Below are positions 1-11,707 of a stretch of DNA of 64,000 nucleotides, one piece after another. The stretch lies in contig NC_080672.1 in NCBI RefSeq assembly GCF_030247195.1, forward strand, positions 374,642,166-374,706,165, written 5' to 3'. The DNA is from Topomyia yanbarensis. Taxonomy: Eukaryota > Arthropoda > Insecta > Diptera > Culicidae. Each line of letters begins with the position of its first letter. Within the stretch, counting starts at the first letter, position 1. Made by a program: the position numbers and the translations under genes. Below the pieces are notes generated by a model. It had not been told where the DNA came from, made no database searches, and worked only from the letters and a program-made list of their open reading frames with translations.

Positions 1-193
1 TTTACGTAAAGACAAAGTAACGATTTCATTACATTAATTTATAGTATTTTGGTAGCACATTTTTCAGTGAAATAAACAAGCATAAGTTTATAAAAATATA
101 TTGATAATTAGCGGAGTGAGGGCTTTTTTCTCGAAACCATTTTTTAGTTAAGAGGTTTGCGGTGATCACGATTGAAGACCAATAGAACAACTA

Positions 194-1481
194 AAGGGCG
201 AATACGAAATTATTGTGACACCGAAAATGTCATGCCAATTTTCTTATAATGTTTAAAATCAAACCAAAATTTTAGGGTAGTTTTATACATATATTTACTT
301 CAAAAATCAAAAGAAAAGTTAATCGATGGAGCTTTGAGTGTAAAATTGAACGCATTTTCGCTTGATGCTTTCCATCAAAGTCTTTACAGTGTCATCCGGT
401 GCCAGTTTCTCAGTTTTTTTTTTCCATTTTCTTAACATGTCCTTCTCGTCGTCTTCAAGTCTTCTTGCTCTTCCGAAGTTCCTGCTTCATCATTGCCCAG
501 TACTGCTTCACCGGGCGCAGCTCCGGACAGTTTGGCGGATTCATGTCCTTTGGAACAAAATGGACAGAATTAGCCTCATACCACTACAGGACACTTTTAG
601 AATAGTGGCATGATGCCAAATCTGGCCAAAATAGCGGAGCTTCTTCGTGCTGCTGCAAGAACGGCATAAAGCGCTTCTCGAGGCACTCAGATTTGTAGAT
701 CTCGCCATTTACTGTGCCCTTTGTCACGAAAGGCTCACTCCTCAGTCCGCAAGAGCAGATGGCCTGCCAAATGAGATATTTGGAGGCGAACTTCGACATT
801 TTCTTCTTCTTAAATTTGTCGTCCATATAGAACTTGCTCTTGCCGGTGAAAAACTCCAACCCCGGAATTTGCTTAAAATCGGCTTTTATATACTTTCGTC
901 GTCCATCACACAGCAGCCATATTTTGTCAGCATCTTCTCGTAGAGCTTCCGTGCCCGAGTTTTAGTCGTCGATTGTTGCCGCTCATCGCGGTTTGGGATG
1001 TTCTATACCTTGTATGTATGTAGTCCAGCTCTCTTCTTTGCATTCTGGACGTAGCTCTGCGACATGCCGATCTTTTTAGCCAAATCACGGCTTAAGACGT
1101 TGGGATTTGCTTTAATCATCCGCTTCACCTTTCCCTCCGTCTTTTTGTTCTCCGGTCCCGGTTTTCTTCCAGCTCCTTTGCCGTGGTCCAACGTCAACCG
1201 CTCCTGGAACCGCTTCAACACTCTGGAGACGGTTGAATGGTGAATGTTCAACTTTTTTCCCAACTGCCGGTGCGACAGGTCAGGAAATTCCAGGTGTTTG
1301 GAAAGAATTTGTTCTCTCGACTCGCGTTGGTTCACCTCCATTTTCGTTGAATCGAAAAACACGACTTCGAGTTTGACAGCATGTAAACAATACACATCAT
1401 TGAAAAAGTGTGCAAAATTTGGTTAATTTTTGAAAAGTTATGCCCTGTTGAATGTGTCGCAATAATTTCGTGTTCGCCCTT
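194..1481 (-). mobile_element. Complete mariner-type DNA transposon (D37E-like), inactive
   Basis: Terminal inverted repeats of about 27 bp begin AAGGGCGAA. They lie at 194-220 and, inverted, at 1455-1481, with three mismatches or fewer. A TA dinucleotide flanks each end (192-193 and 1482-1483), as expected for Tc1/mariner. The 1.29-kb element contains one broken transposase gene on the minus strand. Spacing of the last acidic motif fits the D37E subgroup known from mosquitoes (family knowledge). Confidence 0.85.
319..1395 (-). pseudogene. Mariner transposase pseudogene
   Basis: The intact N-terminal part (1003-1395) carries two helix-turn-helix-like segments, around LSHRQLGKKLNIHHSTVSRV and LSRDLAKKIGMSQSYVQNAK, which would bind the inverted repeats. 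After a stop near 1003 and a frameshift near 890, the catalytic region resumes at 584-859. It shows the YMDD stretch and the WPDLASCHYS motif around the second catalytic aspartate. An in-frame TAG at 584-586 interrupts it, after which the frame continues to the NPPNCPELRP block. The position 37 residues after the second aspartate, where the third acidic residue is expected, is lysine (codon 506-508). Further frame breaks follow before the natural end near 319. No activity is possible from this copy. Confidence 0.85.
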
Positions 1482-1528
1482 TAAAATCCCAAAACTCAAA
1501 AAATTCCATTAGTATTCCTCGTACCTTA

Positions 1529-2065
1529 GGCTGTGAACCATTTGGTGAAATTTTTAACTTTTGGTTAAAATCTGACACTTCGAAAGTTATTTGCAAAATA
1601 ACCCTACTCTGGAGCATGGTTTAAATTGACAGAGCGATAGTTAAATTTGACAGCTCGATGGTTAAAATTTTACCCATGATGCAGAATAAAAAGGTGGAAA
1701 CATTTTCTATACCTAATTGAGGTTGTCAATATTTTTCAATACAAAATTAGGGGATAAATATGGAAACGATAACGTGTTGTGTAAAGATTTGTTTGGGTTA
1801 TTTCATGATGTGGATGTTTACTTTTCGAGGCTATGACTGACATACTTAATGTAATAAGAAAAAAAAATAATTTTTAAAATATCGACAAATGTTTACACCT
1901 CTACCAATTTGTGGTCATCGCAGCTGTCAATTCTAAATAACTATCCATATGTCAACTTTTGAAATGGTCCGCTCTCTCGGTTAATTTTTTCCATTCAAGA
2001 GAAAATAACTTTCGAACTGTCAAATTTTAACTAAAGGTTAAAAAATCGTTAAATGGTTCACAGCC
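1529..2065. mobile_element. MITE with long inverted repeats and TTA target duplication (PIF/Harbinger-like)
   Basis: Inverted repeats of roughly 70 bp start GGCTGTGAACCATTT at the left and are matched by the inverse at 1995-2065. Direct TTA copies flank it at 1526-1528 and 2066-2068. A 3-bp TTA/TAA target duplication is characteristic of PIF/Harbinger elements. The 537-bp interior has no coding potential. Confidence 0.7.
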
Positions 2066-2289
2066 TTAACGATTAGTTGAAAAAATAATATTTTTTCCTG
2101 CATTCAGAAACGATTGTCTTAAAAATCGCTGTTTTAAGCTATAAAAATTGTATTAAAAATGTTCTCATCTACAAAACAAAAATTTATGCTTTGTGTTGCG
2201 CTGCGTTGCGTTGTGACGATGATTTTGGCGGATTGCACACTGACTTTATCATGTTTGACTGCTGATTATCTAATAAGAGTTGCTTAGGA

Positions 2290-2622
2290 AGTGGTAAGTA
2301 GGAATTCATACCAATCCGACCCTAAAACCTCAACAGCATGATAGCAATCATTGCCTGCCGCCCCCATCTTCATCGTTCACGGGGAAGGATAAAGGATAAG
2401 GTAGACAGGAAGTGTTGATGCTCCACCTACTTAACGGAAGGACGACGATTCATCAGAAGCATAGGTGTCGCGGAGTTAGTAGTTTGGAAGGGTATCAGGT
2501 CTAGGTCTAGGATTCGCTCTAAGCAAGCGATGCGACCTGTAGAGCATATTTTATTAGGTAGTTGTTTAGTTAGTCTTCGAGTATATTTCCCCGAGGATCG
2601 GGCTGAAAATTTAAAAAAAAAA
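2290..2622 (+). mobile_element. Probable 3' tail of a non-LTR retrotransposon
   Basis: A GC-richer block ends in a run of A residues near 2610-2620 and has no open frame. Its composition differs sharply from the AT-rich surroundings. I take it as an untranslated 3' tail by resemblance to repeats in mosquito genomes. No target duplication is visible, so the call is tentative. Confidence 0.35.
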
Positions 2623-2906
2623 TAAGCGGAGATATTTACGATATAGTAAAAAAGTACCTGCTGAAAGCCTACGAAACTGGCGCCAAACACTATAATTTGC
2701 GAAAACGTGCACGCCCTGAGGACTTCCAGCCGGGTCAACATATATATAGGCGTAACTTCAAAAGTCGAATGCAGGAGATTACTACAAGGCGAAGCTGGCA
2801 CTATCCATGTCGTGTAATCGCAAAACGCGGATCAAGTTCATATGAACTTGAGTCTCCCGATGGGAAAAATCTTGGGATCTGGCCAGCCGAGCATTTGCAA
2901 CCCTAA
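2623..2906 (+). pseudogene. Ty3/gypsy-type retrotransposon integrase C-terminal fragment
   Basis: One open frame runs from about 2623 to the TAA/TAG stop at 2904-2906. It reads ...KKYLLKAYETGAKHYNLRKR... then FQPGQHIYRRNF, ...PCRVIAKRGSSSYELES and ...NLGIWPAEHLQP. This is the layout of the C-terminal integrase domain of Ty3/gypsy polyproteins: a YNLRKR linker, a GQ-V-RRN strand, a YEL strand, and a final G-W/H-A-x-L-x-P. No catalytic DDE core, reverse transcriptase or gag is present upstream, so only the 3' end of pol survives. Confidence 0.65.
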
Positions 2907-3770
2907 TATCCTAACAATCGTTACGCTGGCACTCATCACTCTTTTTGCACTGTTCTCTTTTACTCCGATCAATAACTCATTGAAATATTCGGAGAATCCC
3001 AGCTCGCTTCTTCCGTTTCGCGCCACAGTTCCATTCCCGCTCCGTAAAGCGGAGAGTGATTTGCACGCTGGGTGGGCATTTTCTCTAAGCTGATGTTTAT
3101 TAACCCTCTCAACGGGAGATGGGTAGAAAAAGACGTAGCGTAGGAAAATTATGAATCTTTCCAGTTAGGGTAATATGTTTTCACCGTTGAATTACTTGTA
3201 GGAGTCGATAGATAATGCGGTAATGAAAATGTTATCTTAGCCGAATCGATAATCTTTTAACGGCCGGCCGAATTATATAAGTTTTATACGAAACATCGTT
3301 TATATTCAAGATCTCAATCGTTAGAAAAGGACTAATGTGCGTCTTTCGAATGGAATGACGGTTCAAATTAGGAAATTCTCGAGTGATCAAACGTATTGCG
3401 AGGGTGGAACAGTTCTCTCTTTAATGTTTCGAGTGATCGGACTGGAGGCCGGGACGAGTAAATGAAGGATCCACCAATGATTAGTTTTTTCTTCTTACGA
3501 TAATGACGAAGCATGTTGACATACCGGAGACGGTTAGATGGGCGAAGATAAGTAATGTACCAGAGCCACTTTAGTAAAGAATGCGCAATTGTAGTTCTCT
3601 TACTGAAGTATTCCGAAGATTCAAATCAAACCGATATATAAATCAACCGATTCACCGTGATGGCGTGCCAGATCCGGGGGTCACCCCAATGCGCGTACCA
3701 GATTTGAAACTTCTGCTAACTAATCAATTCTTGTTATTAATTGGAAAACTTAAAAAAATATAGTTTGTCT
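2907..3770 (+). other. Region 3' of the integrase fragment; possible LTR remnant
   Basis: No gene is visible. A purine-rich tract near 3113-3135 follows the pol fragment at about the expected place of a polypurine tract. A TGGCG-type sequence near 3661 resembles primer-binding-site surroundings. No pair of LTR copies can be seen, so an LTR between these marks is only a suggestion. Confidence 0.25.
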
Positions 3771-3985
3771 ATCTTTGTTTGCATAATATGCGTTTCGTTT
3801 ATTATAATAGTTATTATTAACTTTAAATAATATATTGTAGTTTAAAAGTTGTTTATTTGTTTAATTGAAAAAAAAAATGTTATTTCCCACAAAACTGTGT
3901 CCCACTCTCACCCTCGTCGAGCTTTATCAAAATAACTAACCGGCACCGCAAACTAAGTAAAAAATAAACACTTCGATATCCTATG

Positions 3986-4312
3986 TAGGGTTACTGTGCC
4001 CTAATTCATCTTAGCACCTCTATTCATCCCACCCATTTGAACACATTAGTTAGAGCAGTGTCTGCTATCTCTATTCAACGCATTAGCTCAAATGATAGGA
4101 TGAATAAGGGTGCGTTGTACTCGACTTTTCGCTTCGCTCTAACGCGAGTAATTTACATTTTCCAAGCCAGATTTTTTACTGATCTGCTTCTTAAGAACGA
4201 AGCAAAGATGTTGATGCCTATTTAAGAGCAATCCAACCAGTGAGGGCTGAGCTATCAGCGAAATAGTGTGACATCGTGACTAATGAGATGAATAAGGGCA
4301 CGTCTACCCTAT
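3986..4312. mobile_element. MITE with TAGGGT ends
   Basis: The left end starts TAGGGT, followed by a block reading GTGCCCTAATTCATC. It is mirrored at 4281-4312 by GATGAATAAGGGCACG followed by ACCCTA. The total is about 327 bp, probably with a TA target. An additional internal copy of the GGATGAATAAGGG motif lies at 4097-4111. Confidence 0.5.
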
Positions 4313-5327
4313 ATTATAAATTAGCACTATAAAGCTTACAGTCGAAGTATTCTCCATTCACGATTACAACCAGCGACAACCCGATCAAACAAATATAAAG
4401 CACTTTGGAAACCATATCAACTGAGTTTTAGGAAAAATAATTTAAATTGAAGATAGATCAGAATTAATCAACATTTACACAAGCATCCTGTAACCACAAA
4501 CTACCAAACTGAACTATCGGTCGATGAGTTCCATCAAGTCGTAGGTTCTAGCTCGGAGTGGTTGTTTTTGCCGAGGGATACTTTGGCGAACTGTTCTTAA
4601 GGTTGGATTTTTTGCCGTCCAAAGTACTTAGCAGGCCATAAACTGTATCTCTGTACGTTAACTGCGCTCAACGCGATGGCTCATGTGCTTTAGTTTAATG
4701 TAGTTTACTTTTGCAGCACGGACTCGTTTTAATGGTATGTTTATGCGTGCTTTTGTCAATTGATAAAAAGCTATCAGGAGCTTCGCAGCAAGGCTGAATT
4801 ACCGAGCTGAAAATGTGAATTTTATACTCATTACTGGGTGCGAAATCTCAAGTTCAAATGGTTATTTTTGTGCTTAAGCTGACTGATGTTAATAGAATAC
4901 CTTTAGTTCTCTATGAACAGTAACATTATACAAAGAAAAAATCGAGGAAGAGTTTTCATTTTTCATCGAAATTCGGTAGTTTTACGCATAAAATTGTTGA
5001 AATCCGCAATATTTTTCACGGAACTTATCATCGCTTTCACTTTTTCGGTACGTAAACATTATCCAGTAAAATACTAATCGATAGTTTAGCAAAAAAAACA
5101 TTACCGAACCTTCTAAAAAAATACGTCATTTCCCCGAAATTGACACCACATGTTTGCATATTGCGAAAAATTCTTTGTCGAATAATTATTTGAATTTTCA
5201 ACAGGAATCGGTGAAAGCAGTAATAGTGAGATGTTTCTGATCGTCATCCTGTTAAAGGGTATTTATTTCTTAATTAAGGTACTTTTGCACATTCGAACGT
5301 TGGACAATGAATTTGGCTTGCAAGTAT
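4313..5327. other. AT-rich intergenic stretch, nothing recognised
   Basis: About 1 kb without a convincing open frame, inverted repeat or RNA gene. It lies between two MITEs, downstream of gene A on the minus strand. Confidence 0.5.
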
Positions 5328-5744
5328 ATTAACCCTGGAACGTTACACTTACTTTTCCACCTTAGAACGTACACCACGCGTTTGATCGCAATTTTCGCAG
5401 GTAAAAATGCAAACAAATGAAATGTATAATACCTATATCAATTTCTTCGTTTTCTTAATTGCGAAAATAGCTGTGTACGTGAAAGTACGGAATCTATTGA
5501 ATCAATGATACATAAATTGGCATGAACAAAAAAAAACGTTGTTTTGACTTTTCTCACAAAAATTACCATAACTTTGAAAATTTTCGACCAATTTAAAAAA
5601 AATGAATTTAAAAGCTGAAAGAATGGTCCAACAACGGTATAAAATGAAATTTTTAGATTTTAATAAAGTGCAATTATGTGGAAGAATGAAAGATGACAAA
5701 TCGGGTTTTGGAAAATAGCACGAAATGGGGTGAAATTTGAAATA

Positions 5745-7912
5745 CAGTAATGTTTCGATTATATCACTATGCGTTTATATCAATACTCGTTTATATCACC
5801 CTCGATTATATCACGGTTTTATCTCGATTATATCACGCTTTTTGAAAAACAGACAAGGCACACTACGTTTTGATCCAATTAAGCCACATGTTGTGTCCTG
5901 GCACTTTTATGATATTTTTACAATTGATTTGCTTATTTACATGTAGGGTAATGAGCCTATTATTGGGTTTCGGACTATTGCGATAAGGGTTTATATATGA
6001 TGAGGTCGGTCAAAAAGTCGAACTTTTTATTCTTTTATCATGAAGTATAGATTCTTAAAAATATATCTGAAATTTTTATAGAGGTCTAAGCAGTAGACGC
6101 AAAGTTATGGCGCTGTTCACTGTGGGCGGAGGGCGTGGCGCGAAGCTTTAAACGTGAATCTCTTAATCTTCTTAAAGTCTTGTTTTTCCAAAAACGTTGT
6201 TGCAATGACTAGGATTGCCGAAATATCTTTCGGCTGATTCCAATTTTTGTTTTAATTTCTTCGTAACTTATTTGCCGTGTTCTTAAGGGGGCGTCTGGTG
6301 CAGCGGGTAAAAAATAGACTTCTTTTTTATTCGCCCAATTGTTAGTTATCCGCAGAAAAATCTAACAAAATAATGAGAAAAACAAGATACGCAAGATATG
6401 GTAGGTATGCAGTAGGGCATTGCAAAAAAATTTTTTTTTTGAATTCTCAAAGGCCCCCCCTCTCATATTGTGACAAATGTCAAAGTAAGCTCAGATGCCA
6501 AATTTCACATCATTCGGACAATTTTAGACCCCCGCCCACTTCGCTTGAAATTTTTTGAAATTGGTACTATGGGAAAATATGGAGGAAAAATACATTAAAT
6601 GCAATAACTTTTGAAGTAGCAATCAGAAAATTACAATTTATACCTCTTTTGAAAGGAAATAATTTTATTATTTGAATAAAGATATATTTGTTTCTAGAAA
6701 AATACGGGAAAGTGGGGTACTGGGTCATTTTGGCCCAAAAATCCCCTATTTTTAATGATTTTTCTGCTCCGTGGTGCAAATCATACATATTTTGTAGTTT
6801 TTCTAATGTGAAAAAATCTCAGAAATCGAACGGAACCCTTTTGACTTTAGTTAGAATACGAGAAGTTGGGGTTATAGGGCTTTTTGTCAGTCATATTAAA
6901 TTTTATCATTTTCTCATGCATATATCTCTATTATTCTTCAATCAATTTTCATAAAATGTAACTTATTGAACGTGTAAAATTCTGAGGAATAAAACAAAAA
7001 TAAAAACGTTAAAGGTAAAATTCAGAAACATCAAACTTTTTGATATTTACTCTACAAATCTTTTTTTTTCATTATTTGTCCTAATACCTCAACTTCCCCT
7101 ATTTTTCCAGGAATGAAACTTTTCTCATGTGATCCCTAAGCATATTTTACACTAAAAGTAGTAAATTAAATAAAAAATTTTGTTGTTAAATGGAGTTAAT
7201 ATGTTCGATTTTATGATAAAAATGTGATATCGACACTATATGTCGGATAATTTGATGTTCCTGAATTTTACCGGTAACGAATCTATTTTTGTTATAATCC
7301 TAAGGATTTTCCACGTTCAACAAGGTATAGTTTATGAAAATTGAATAAAGAATAATAGAGATATATTCACGATAAAATGATGAAGTTTAATATGAATGAC
7401 AAAAGGCCATTTAACCCCAACTTCTCGTATTCGTATTCGGACTATTCAAAAGGGTTCCGTTCGATTTCTGAGATTTTTTCACATTAGAAAAACTACAAAA
7501 TATGTATGATTTGCATCACGGAGCAGAAAAATCATTAAAAATAGGGGATTTTGGGGCCAAAATGGCCCAGTTCCCCACTTTCCCGTATTTTTCTAGAAAC
7601 AAATATATCTTTATTCAAATACTAAGATTATTTCCTTCCAAAAAAGGTATAAATTTTAATTTTCTAATTGCTACTTCAAAAGTTATTGCATTTAATGTAT
7701 TTTTCCTCCATATTTTCCCATAGTACCAATTTCAAAAAATTTCAAGCGAAGTGGGCGGGGGTCTAAAATTGTCCAAATGATGTGAAATTTGGCATCTGAG
7801 CTTACTTGGATTATTGCTTGAATGTAATTTTTTGTTTTGTTTTGAATATATCACGCTTCAAATATATCACGCTAAAATACAGACCGACCGTGATATAATC
7901 GAAACATTACTG
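5745..7912. mobile_element. pogo/Tigger-like non-autonomous foldback element
   Basis: Ends are CAGTAATGTTTCGATTATAT at the left and its inverse at the right, flanked by TA (5743-5744 and 7913-7914). Copies of a short CGATTATATCAC motif repeat just inside both ends. Internally, two arms of roughly 570 nt (about 6485-7050 and 7240-7806) are inverted copies around a loop of about 190 nt, so the transcript would fold into a long hairpin. The related element at 47870-48821 lacks this insert, which confirms the borders. There is no transposase. Family assignment from CAGT ends plus a TA target is inference. Confidence 0.7.
5945..6470. repeat. Single-sided insert within the foldback; solo MITE end
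   Basis: This part of the left half has no partner in the right half. It starts TAGGGTAATGAGCCTATTAT, the same type of end as the element at 43896-45103 and the solo end near 10517. It may be a truncated secondary insertion. No gene is present. Confidence 0.3.
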
Positions 7913-8516
7913 TATTTCTGACCAGTAATACATCGTTACTATTACAGTATTTACTGTGTGCAATCCATTAGTTTGAGAAACTCTAAAAAATAAAAAAGTA
8001 CAAATCAGCGTTAATGAGAACATTTTTTCCATATCAAAATTAAATTAACTTAAGTTACTTACGTCATAAAACAACTAGTATTTAAACTGGTATTGTCACA
8101 AGTCACATTTCCACTGACAGAACGAAACACTAACGGCAACCGCACACTGGGGTGCAAATGTACCCCACGCCAACTTTGACTTCTGCTTCCACGAAGGCCG
8201 AAAGCAAATTGGCTTTACCACCTTTTCCTACTCGTACTATGAACTCTAAATTTAATTATGAATTGGGTCTCAGGTCGGTAAATGCCGAATTCGTTTTCAC
8301 ACGGCTCGAAATAAAATTTAGTGAATATGCATAAAATACCTACGCCATTCCACGAAAAGCAGCCTTAAACCATAACGTTTCCCGTCTACGTATTTTACCG
8401 TTTTTTACGTGCGCACTGGCTTAAAATTCCTTTCCCTTTGGACGCCTAACGCGGTATTGAGCATCGGAAGAAAGCATTTGTAATTTCAAAGGGTATAAAT
8501 TTTCTTTTTTTCTTGA

Positions 8517-8690
8517 GAGGCGGGCATAGTGTAGTTGGTAAACGATTGCCTTGTACGCAGCTCACCTGGGTTCGATTGTCAACCACGCACATTGGGTTGG
8601 AATTTTTCCATCTCTTTTTTTTCTCTCTAACCCGAAAAGAGGCGAATGGCCCTAATGTTAAAACCTCTATAATCAAACATAAAAAATAAA
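8517..8690 (+). mobile_element. tRNA-derived SINE
   Basis: It contains an A-box-like GTGTAGTTGGTAAACG and a B-box-like GGGTTCGATTGTC about 40 bp apart, as in a polymerase III promoter. A body with TTAAAACCTCTATAATC and an A-rich tail (about 8675-8692) follow. The same body is found at 41227-41348 and inverted at 59112-59272, so this is a dispersed family. The arrangement resembles the Feilai-type SINEs of Aedes (inference). Confidence 0.75.
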
Positions 8691-8869
8691 AACTCTTTTT
8701 TGGTTGCTTCCGAACTGGCCTATCAACTATGTTGCAGAGTAAATTGCCTTCTTGTTCGAAGGTTACTGTTTCGAAATAGTGGGATCTTACTAGCATTTCT
8801 TTCCGGACGATTGTCATCTTGCAGCTTACGGTGAACTGTTTTCGGCGAAACAGTTGATCAAAGTGAAAA

Positions 8870-9725
8870 TGGAACTTGTTCTTAAGGATGTTTCACACAT
8901 ACAGCTACATCATACATAACAAGTAGTACTAATAACGTTTAATTCCTTTGTCGAGGCAGAAAGCTTCGTTACGAAGAACAACTTGCAACACGACGTCGAA
9001 TATGAAAACTTTAAAACTAAGATCCTCGTGTATACGGATATTGATATGACGGAAATTCGTCTACATGATTTGGCACTTCGTACCAGCACGGATTGTATTT
9101 AGAGATTTATGTCGAAGTTTGGAGAAGTGGAAACCGTCACAAACGAAACTTTGATAAACTTTTTCCCTGGCATTCGGGTTCGCTGTTCGGAGGGTGCGAA
9201 TGCGAAACTTTCGAGAGCTGATCATCTCAAGGTGCAAACTACAAAGAACCCTATACACACACACCCTGGTCAGGTGCCCACGTGTTAGTTCTGTAACCAG
9301 ACGGCACACAGCACTACGGTAAGTCATACGCCAAAGAAACCTAAAAAACTCATCTACAACAACCAATACCACCAAACAGCCTTCAACATCTACTGATACA
9401 CCATACAGACAGCCGGCCAATAAATAAATGCAGAACAAACATTATTCCAGGGTATCCCCAAGCTAATAGTCAACATACCTAGGGAAGAAATAAGCCAGAA
9501 AGAAGACGGCTATAACAAAGTCACTCGTAAACAGAAAAGGCACCAAGCTTCTAGCAGCGAAAACCAAAGCTACTCCAGCGACGACGATATGAACGCAAAC
9601 ACGAGCGAGGAAGAAGGCAGACGGAATAATCAGCAGGCGACAGAGGGTAAACCTGACCATTGCTCATCACCAAGAAAGAAAATTAATTCGATAAGTGGAA
9701 AGCAGTGTGCCCAGAATAGACGGCA
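8870..9725 (+). pseudogene. Non-LTR retrotransposon ORF1 (gag-like) relic
   Basis: Read in one frame with several stops, the DNA gives FMSKFGEVETVTNETLINFF near 9107-9165, then ...PGIRVRCSEGANAKLSRADHLKV and PGQVPTC-FCNQTAHSTT near 9270-9320. This pattern of a gag-like domain followed by a degenerate CCHC knuckle (C-x2-C-x4-H) is typical of ORF1 of mosquito LOA/I-type elements. The C-terminal acidic, serine-rich part (about 9490-9725) is repeated at 30033-30270 beside gene B, because it lies inside the segmental duplication. Confidence 0.55.
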
Positions 9726-9739
9726 GTCATAATATTCGG

Positions 9740-11545
9740 TTATTTCTTTTTTGTTTTGACATTGAAAATGTCTTACTGCACTATCTGGGGCAGGGTGTCA
9801 TTCTAAAATCTAAAATCAAACGATGTCACATTTTAGCGTCACTACTTTGAACGCTAATAACTTTGTCATTTTTGAACAGATTTCCGTCTGTTTACTACCA
9901 AACAATTCAGAATTAACTGAAATTATTTTTTATTGATATATTGTTTTTGTATTTAAATAGCACATTATTGAAAAACAAGCAAAAATGAATAGATCTCGAA
10001 AAACGCGAAAACCCCCATACATCAGTCAATCTATCCCGGGCAGAGCCGTTAATAGGGAGCGCCTAAGCAACTCAATCAGATACGGAAGGCTATTTATAGA
10101 GGTATCGCGTGTACGTTTGCATCAGTCTTTGCTCGATTTATGCACGAGCAGGACCTGGACAATAATGTCCGGACGATGCGATAAGTGGGACATAGCAAAT
10201 TTTGCATAGACGAACTCATTCGTGTATGCAAAGTTTCAACTCGCGCAGCACGATGAAGAGCACATGATACACTGCGCAATTGCACACAGTAAAGAAACGG
10301 GTGCGATAAGTTCGAGTCGCGTATACACGATGATTAGCAAAGTGGGTGGGTAGGATGGCCTTTGGTCCAAACACTGCAGGGTGCGACGCGTTAGTATGCC
10401 GCTTGAGTGTTTGCTTTGGGACCGGGACAAATGGGACAGATAAGTTTATTTTTATGATTGTGTGCGCGTTCGGTTAACGAAACGCCAAATGTTGTTGGTA
10501 GTTGGTATGTATGTAGGGTACTGAGCCTATTGACACACACGTGATGCATTTTTGGCACTAAGGCATCTGGCATGCTGCTGTATGTTTAAAGCACCGGCAA
10601 ACTTAATTGGGTTTGCGTCTACTGAAATGCGGGGGTGTGTTGAAGATGTTGGTGGGGTTTATATTAGAGCAGTTTCAGAATTGATTTTTGGTTTAAAAAG
10701 GTTAAACTAAAGCGATCTTTGGTATTCAACCTGAAACTAAGCCATCTGACTCAAAGGAACCATCGATTAGTTTTTTCCAAGATTTGCAAGTACTAGTATT
10801 TTATGTTGTTTAAATTCCGTAGGGCATATTAAGCAGCGTAGTATTTTATATATGGGGTTCAAAACAAAACTGGAACGGAAACAACCACCTTGCGTTTTGT
10901 TTTATTATTTCAAACATTAAAACTGATACACGCTGCCATTTTCTTTGTTGCTTCATTTCATTTGTGACAGTTTGAATGATATAAAACTGAAAATTTCCAA
11001 ACTAGAACTTTGGTATTAGGAAGTGAATTTTTACTATAAGGTGACAGTTTCATAAGATATGTAAAAAAGAGACCACGGCGCAAAAAAGCTTTTGCAAATG
11101 CCGTGTCAAATAAACGTTTAATGAAAAAAAATGAATCATGGAAAGTTTAATTGGAAAATAATACTTCATATTTCGTTGCAAAACCAATTATTCAATTTAT
11201 AGAGCGTGGGCTTACCTTCAGTAGAGCGCTAGAGTGTATCGATTATATTTCACAAAGTTACTAAATGAAATCGATTAATGCTAAGAGATAATTGATTAAT
11301 TGAAATAATCGATTAAATTAAAAGCATAGCAGAGAGCATGGTGTTGTATTAGAATTTATAATTTCACAACTGTCGGAGGGCAAATAATAAATTATGTTTA
11401 CGGGAAGGATGTATAACAAATTCTAACATATGAAACTGGGGAGTAAACTAGCATGTGCCGTAACCTTTTACTGAAGACACGCACGCTCTTGAAAAAGTTG
11501 CATTTTCAATGTCACAGTGGTTGTGTCCTGTACAGAACCCTTTAA
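9740..11545. other. Block present beside gene A but absent beside gene B
   Basis: Homology to the gene B flank breaks off after about 9740 and resumes near 11550; in B the two flanks are directly joined near 30279. The extra 1.8 kb contains a solo TAGGGTACTGAGCCTATTGA end near 10517 and a non-LTR tail near 10980-11135. No convincing gene is present. No clean target duplication is visible, so insertion in A and deletion in B are both possible. Confidence 0.5.
10980..11135 (+). mobile_element. Truncated non-LTR retrotransposon 3' tail
   Basis: The block ending AATGCCGTGTCAAATAAACG plus an A run (about 11128-11135) closely matches 63650-63773, where target duplications prove a retroposed tail. 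The 5' border here is unclear. Confidence 0.5.
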
Positions 11546-11707
11546 TTTTTTATCTTTCATGAATTGTATATTATTTTCAAAAATAGGTGAATAACCATCT
11601 TGGTTTCTTAATAAATAATAATGTTAATAAATAAACGTCTAAACAAAACACAAGCAATTTTTCAAATTAATTTCAAACTTTCCGAGCTTTGTTAGTACAT
11701 TCATGTA

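Larger units (their letters stand above)
5332..8311. mobile_element. piggyBac-like MITE, right end lost, split by a nested foldback
   Basis: It begins TTAA then CCCTGGAACGTT at 5328-5343. Its left part (5332-5740) and right part (7915-8311) match, in inverse orientation, the element at 47870-48821, including the block with GGGGTACAAATGTACCCC-like sequence near 8145-8170. Similarity stops near 8311 before the expected CTAGGG terminus, so the right end is lost or diverged. The pogo-like element at 5745-7912 sits inside it. Confidence 0.65.

Noticed and set aside
6567..7723. Two related 73-residue frames beginning MYDLHHGAEKSLKIGDF on opposite strands
   Set aside because: Mirror images created by the hairpin arms of the pogo-like element; no support as protein.
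8517..8690. Possible tRNA gene from A and B boxes
   Set aside because: No cloverleaf with paired acceptor stem is visible, and the same unit with a shared 3' body recurs at 41227 and 59112, so it is a SINE.
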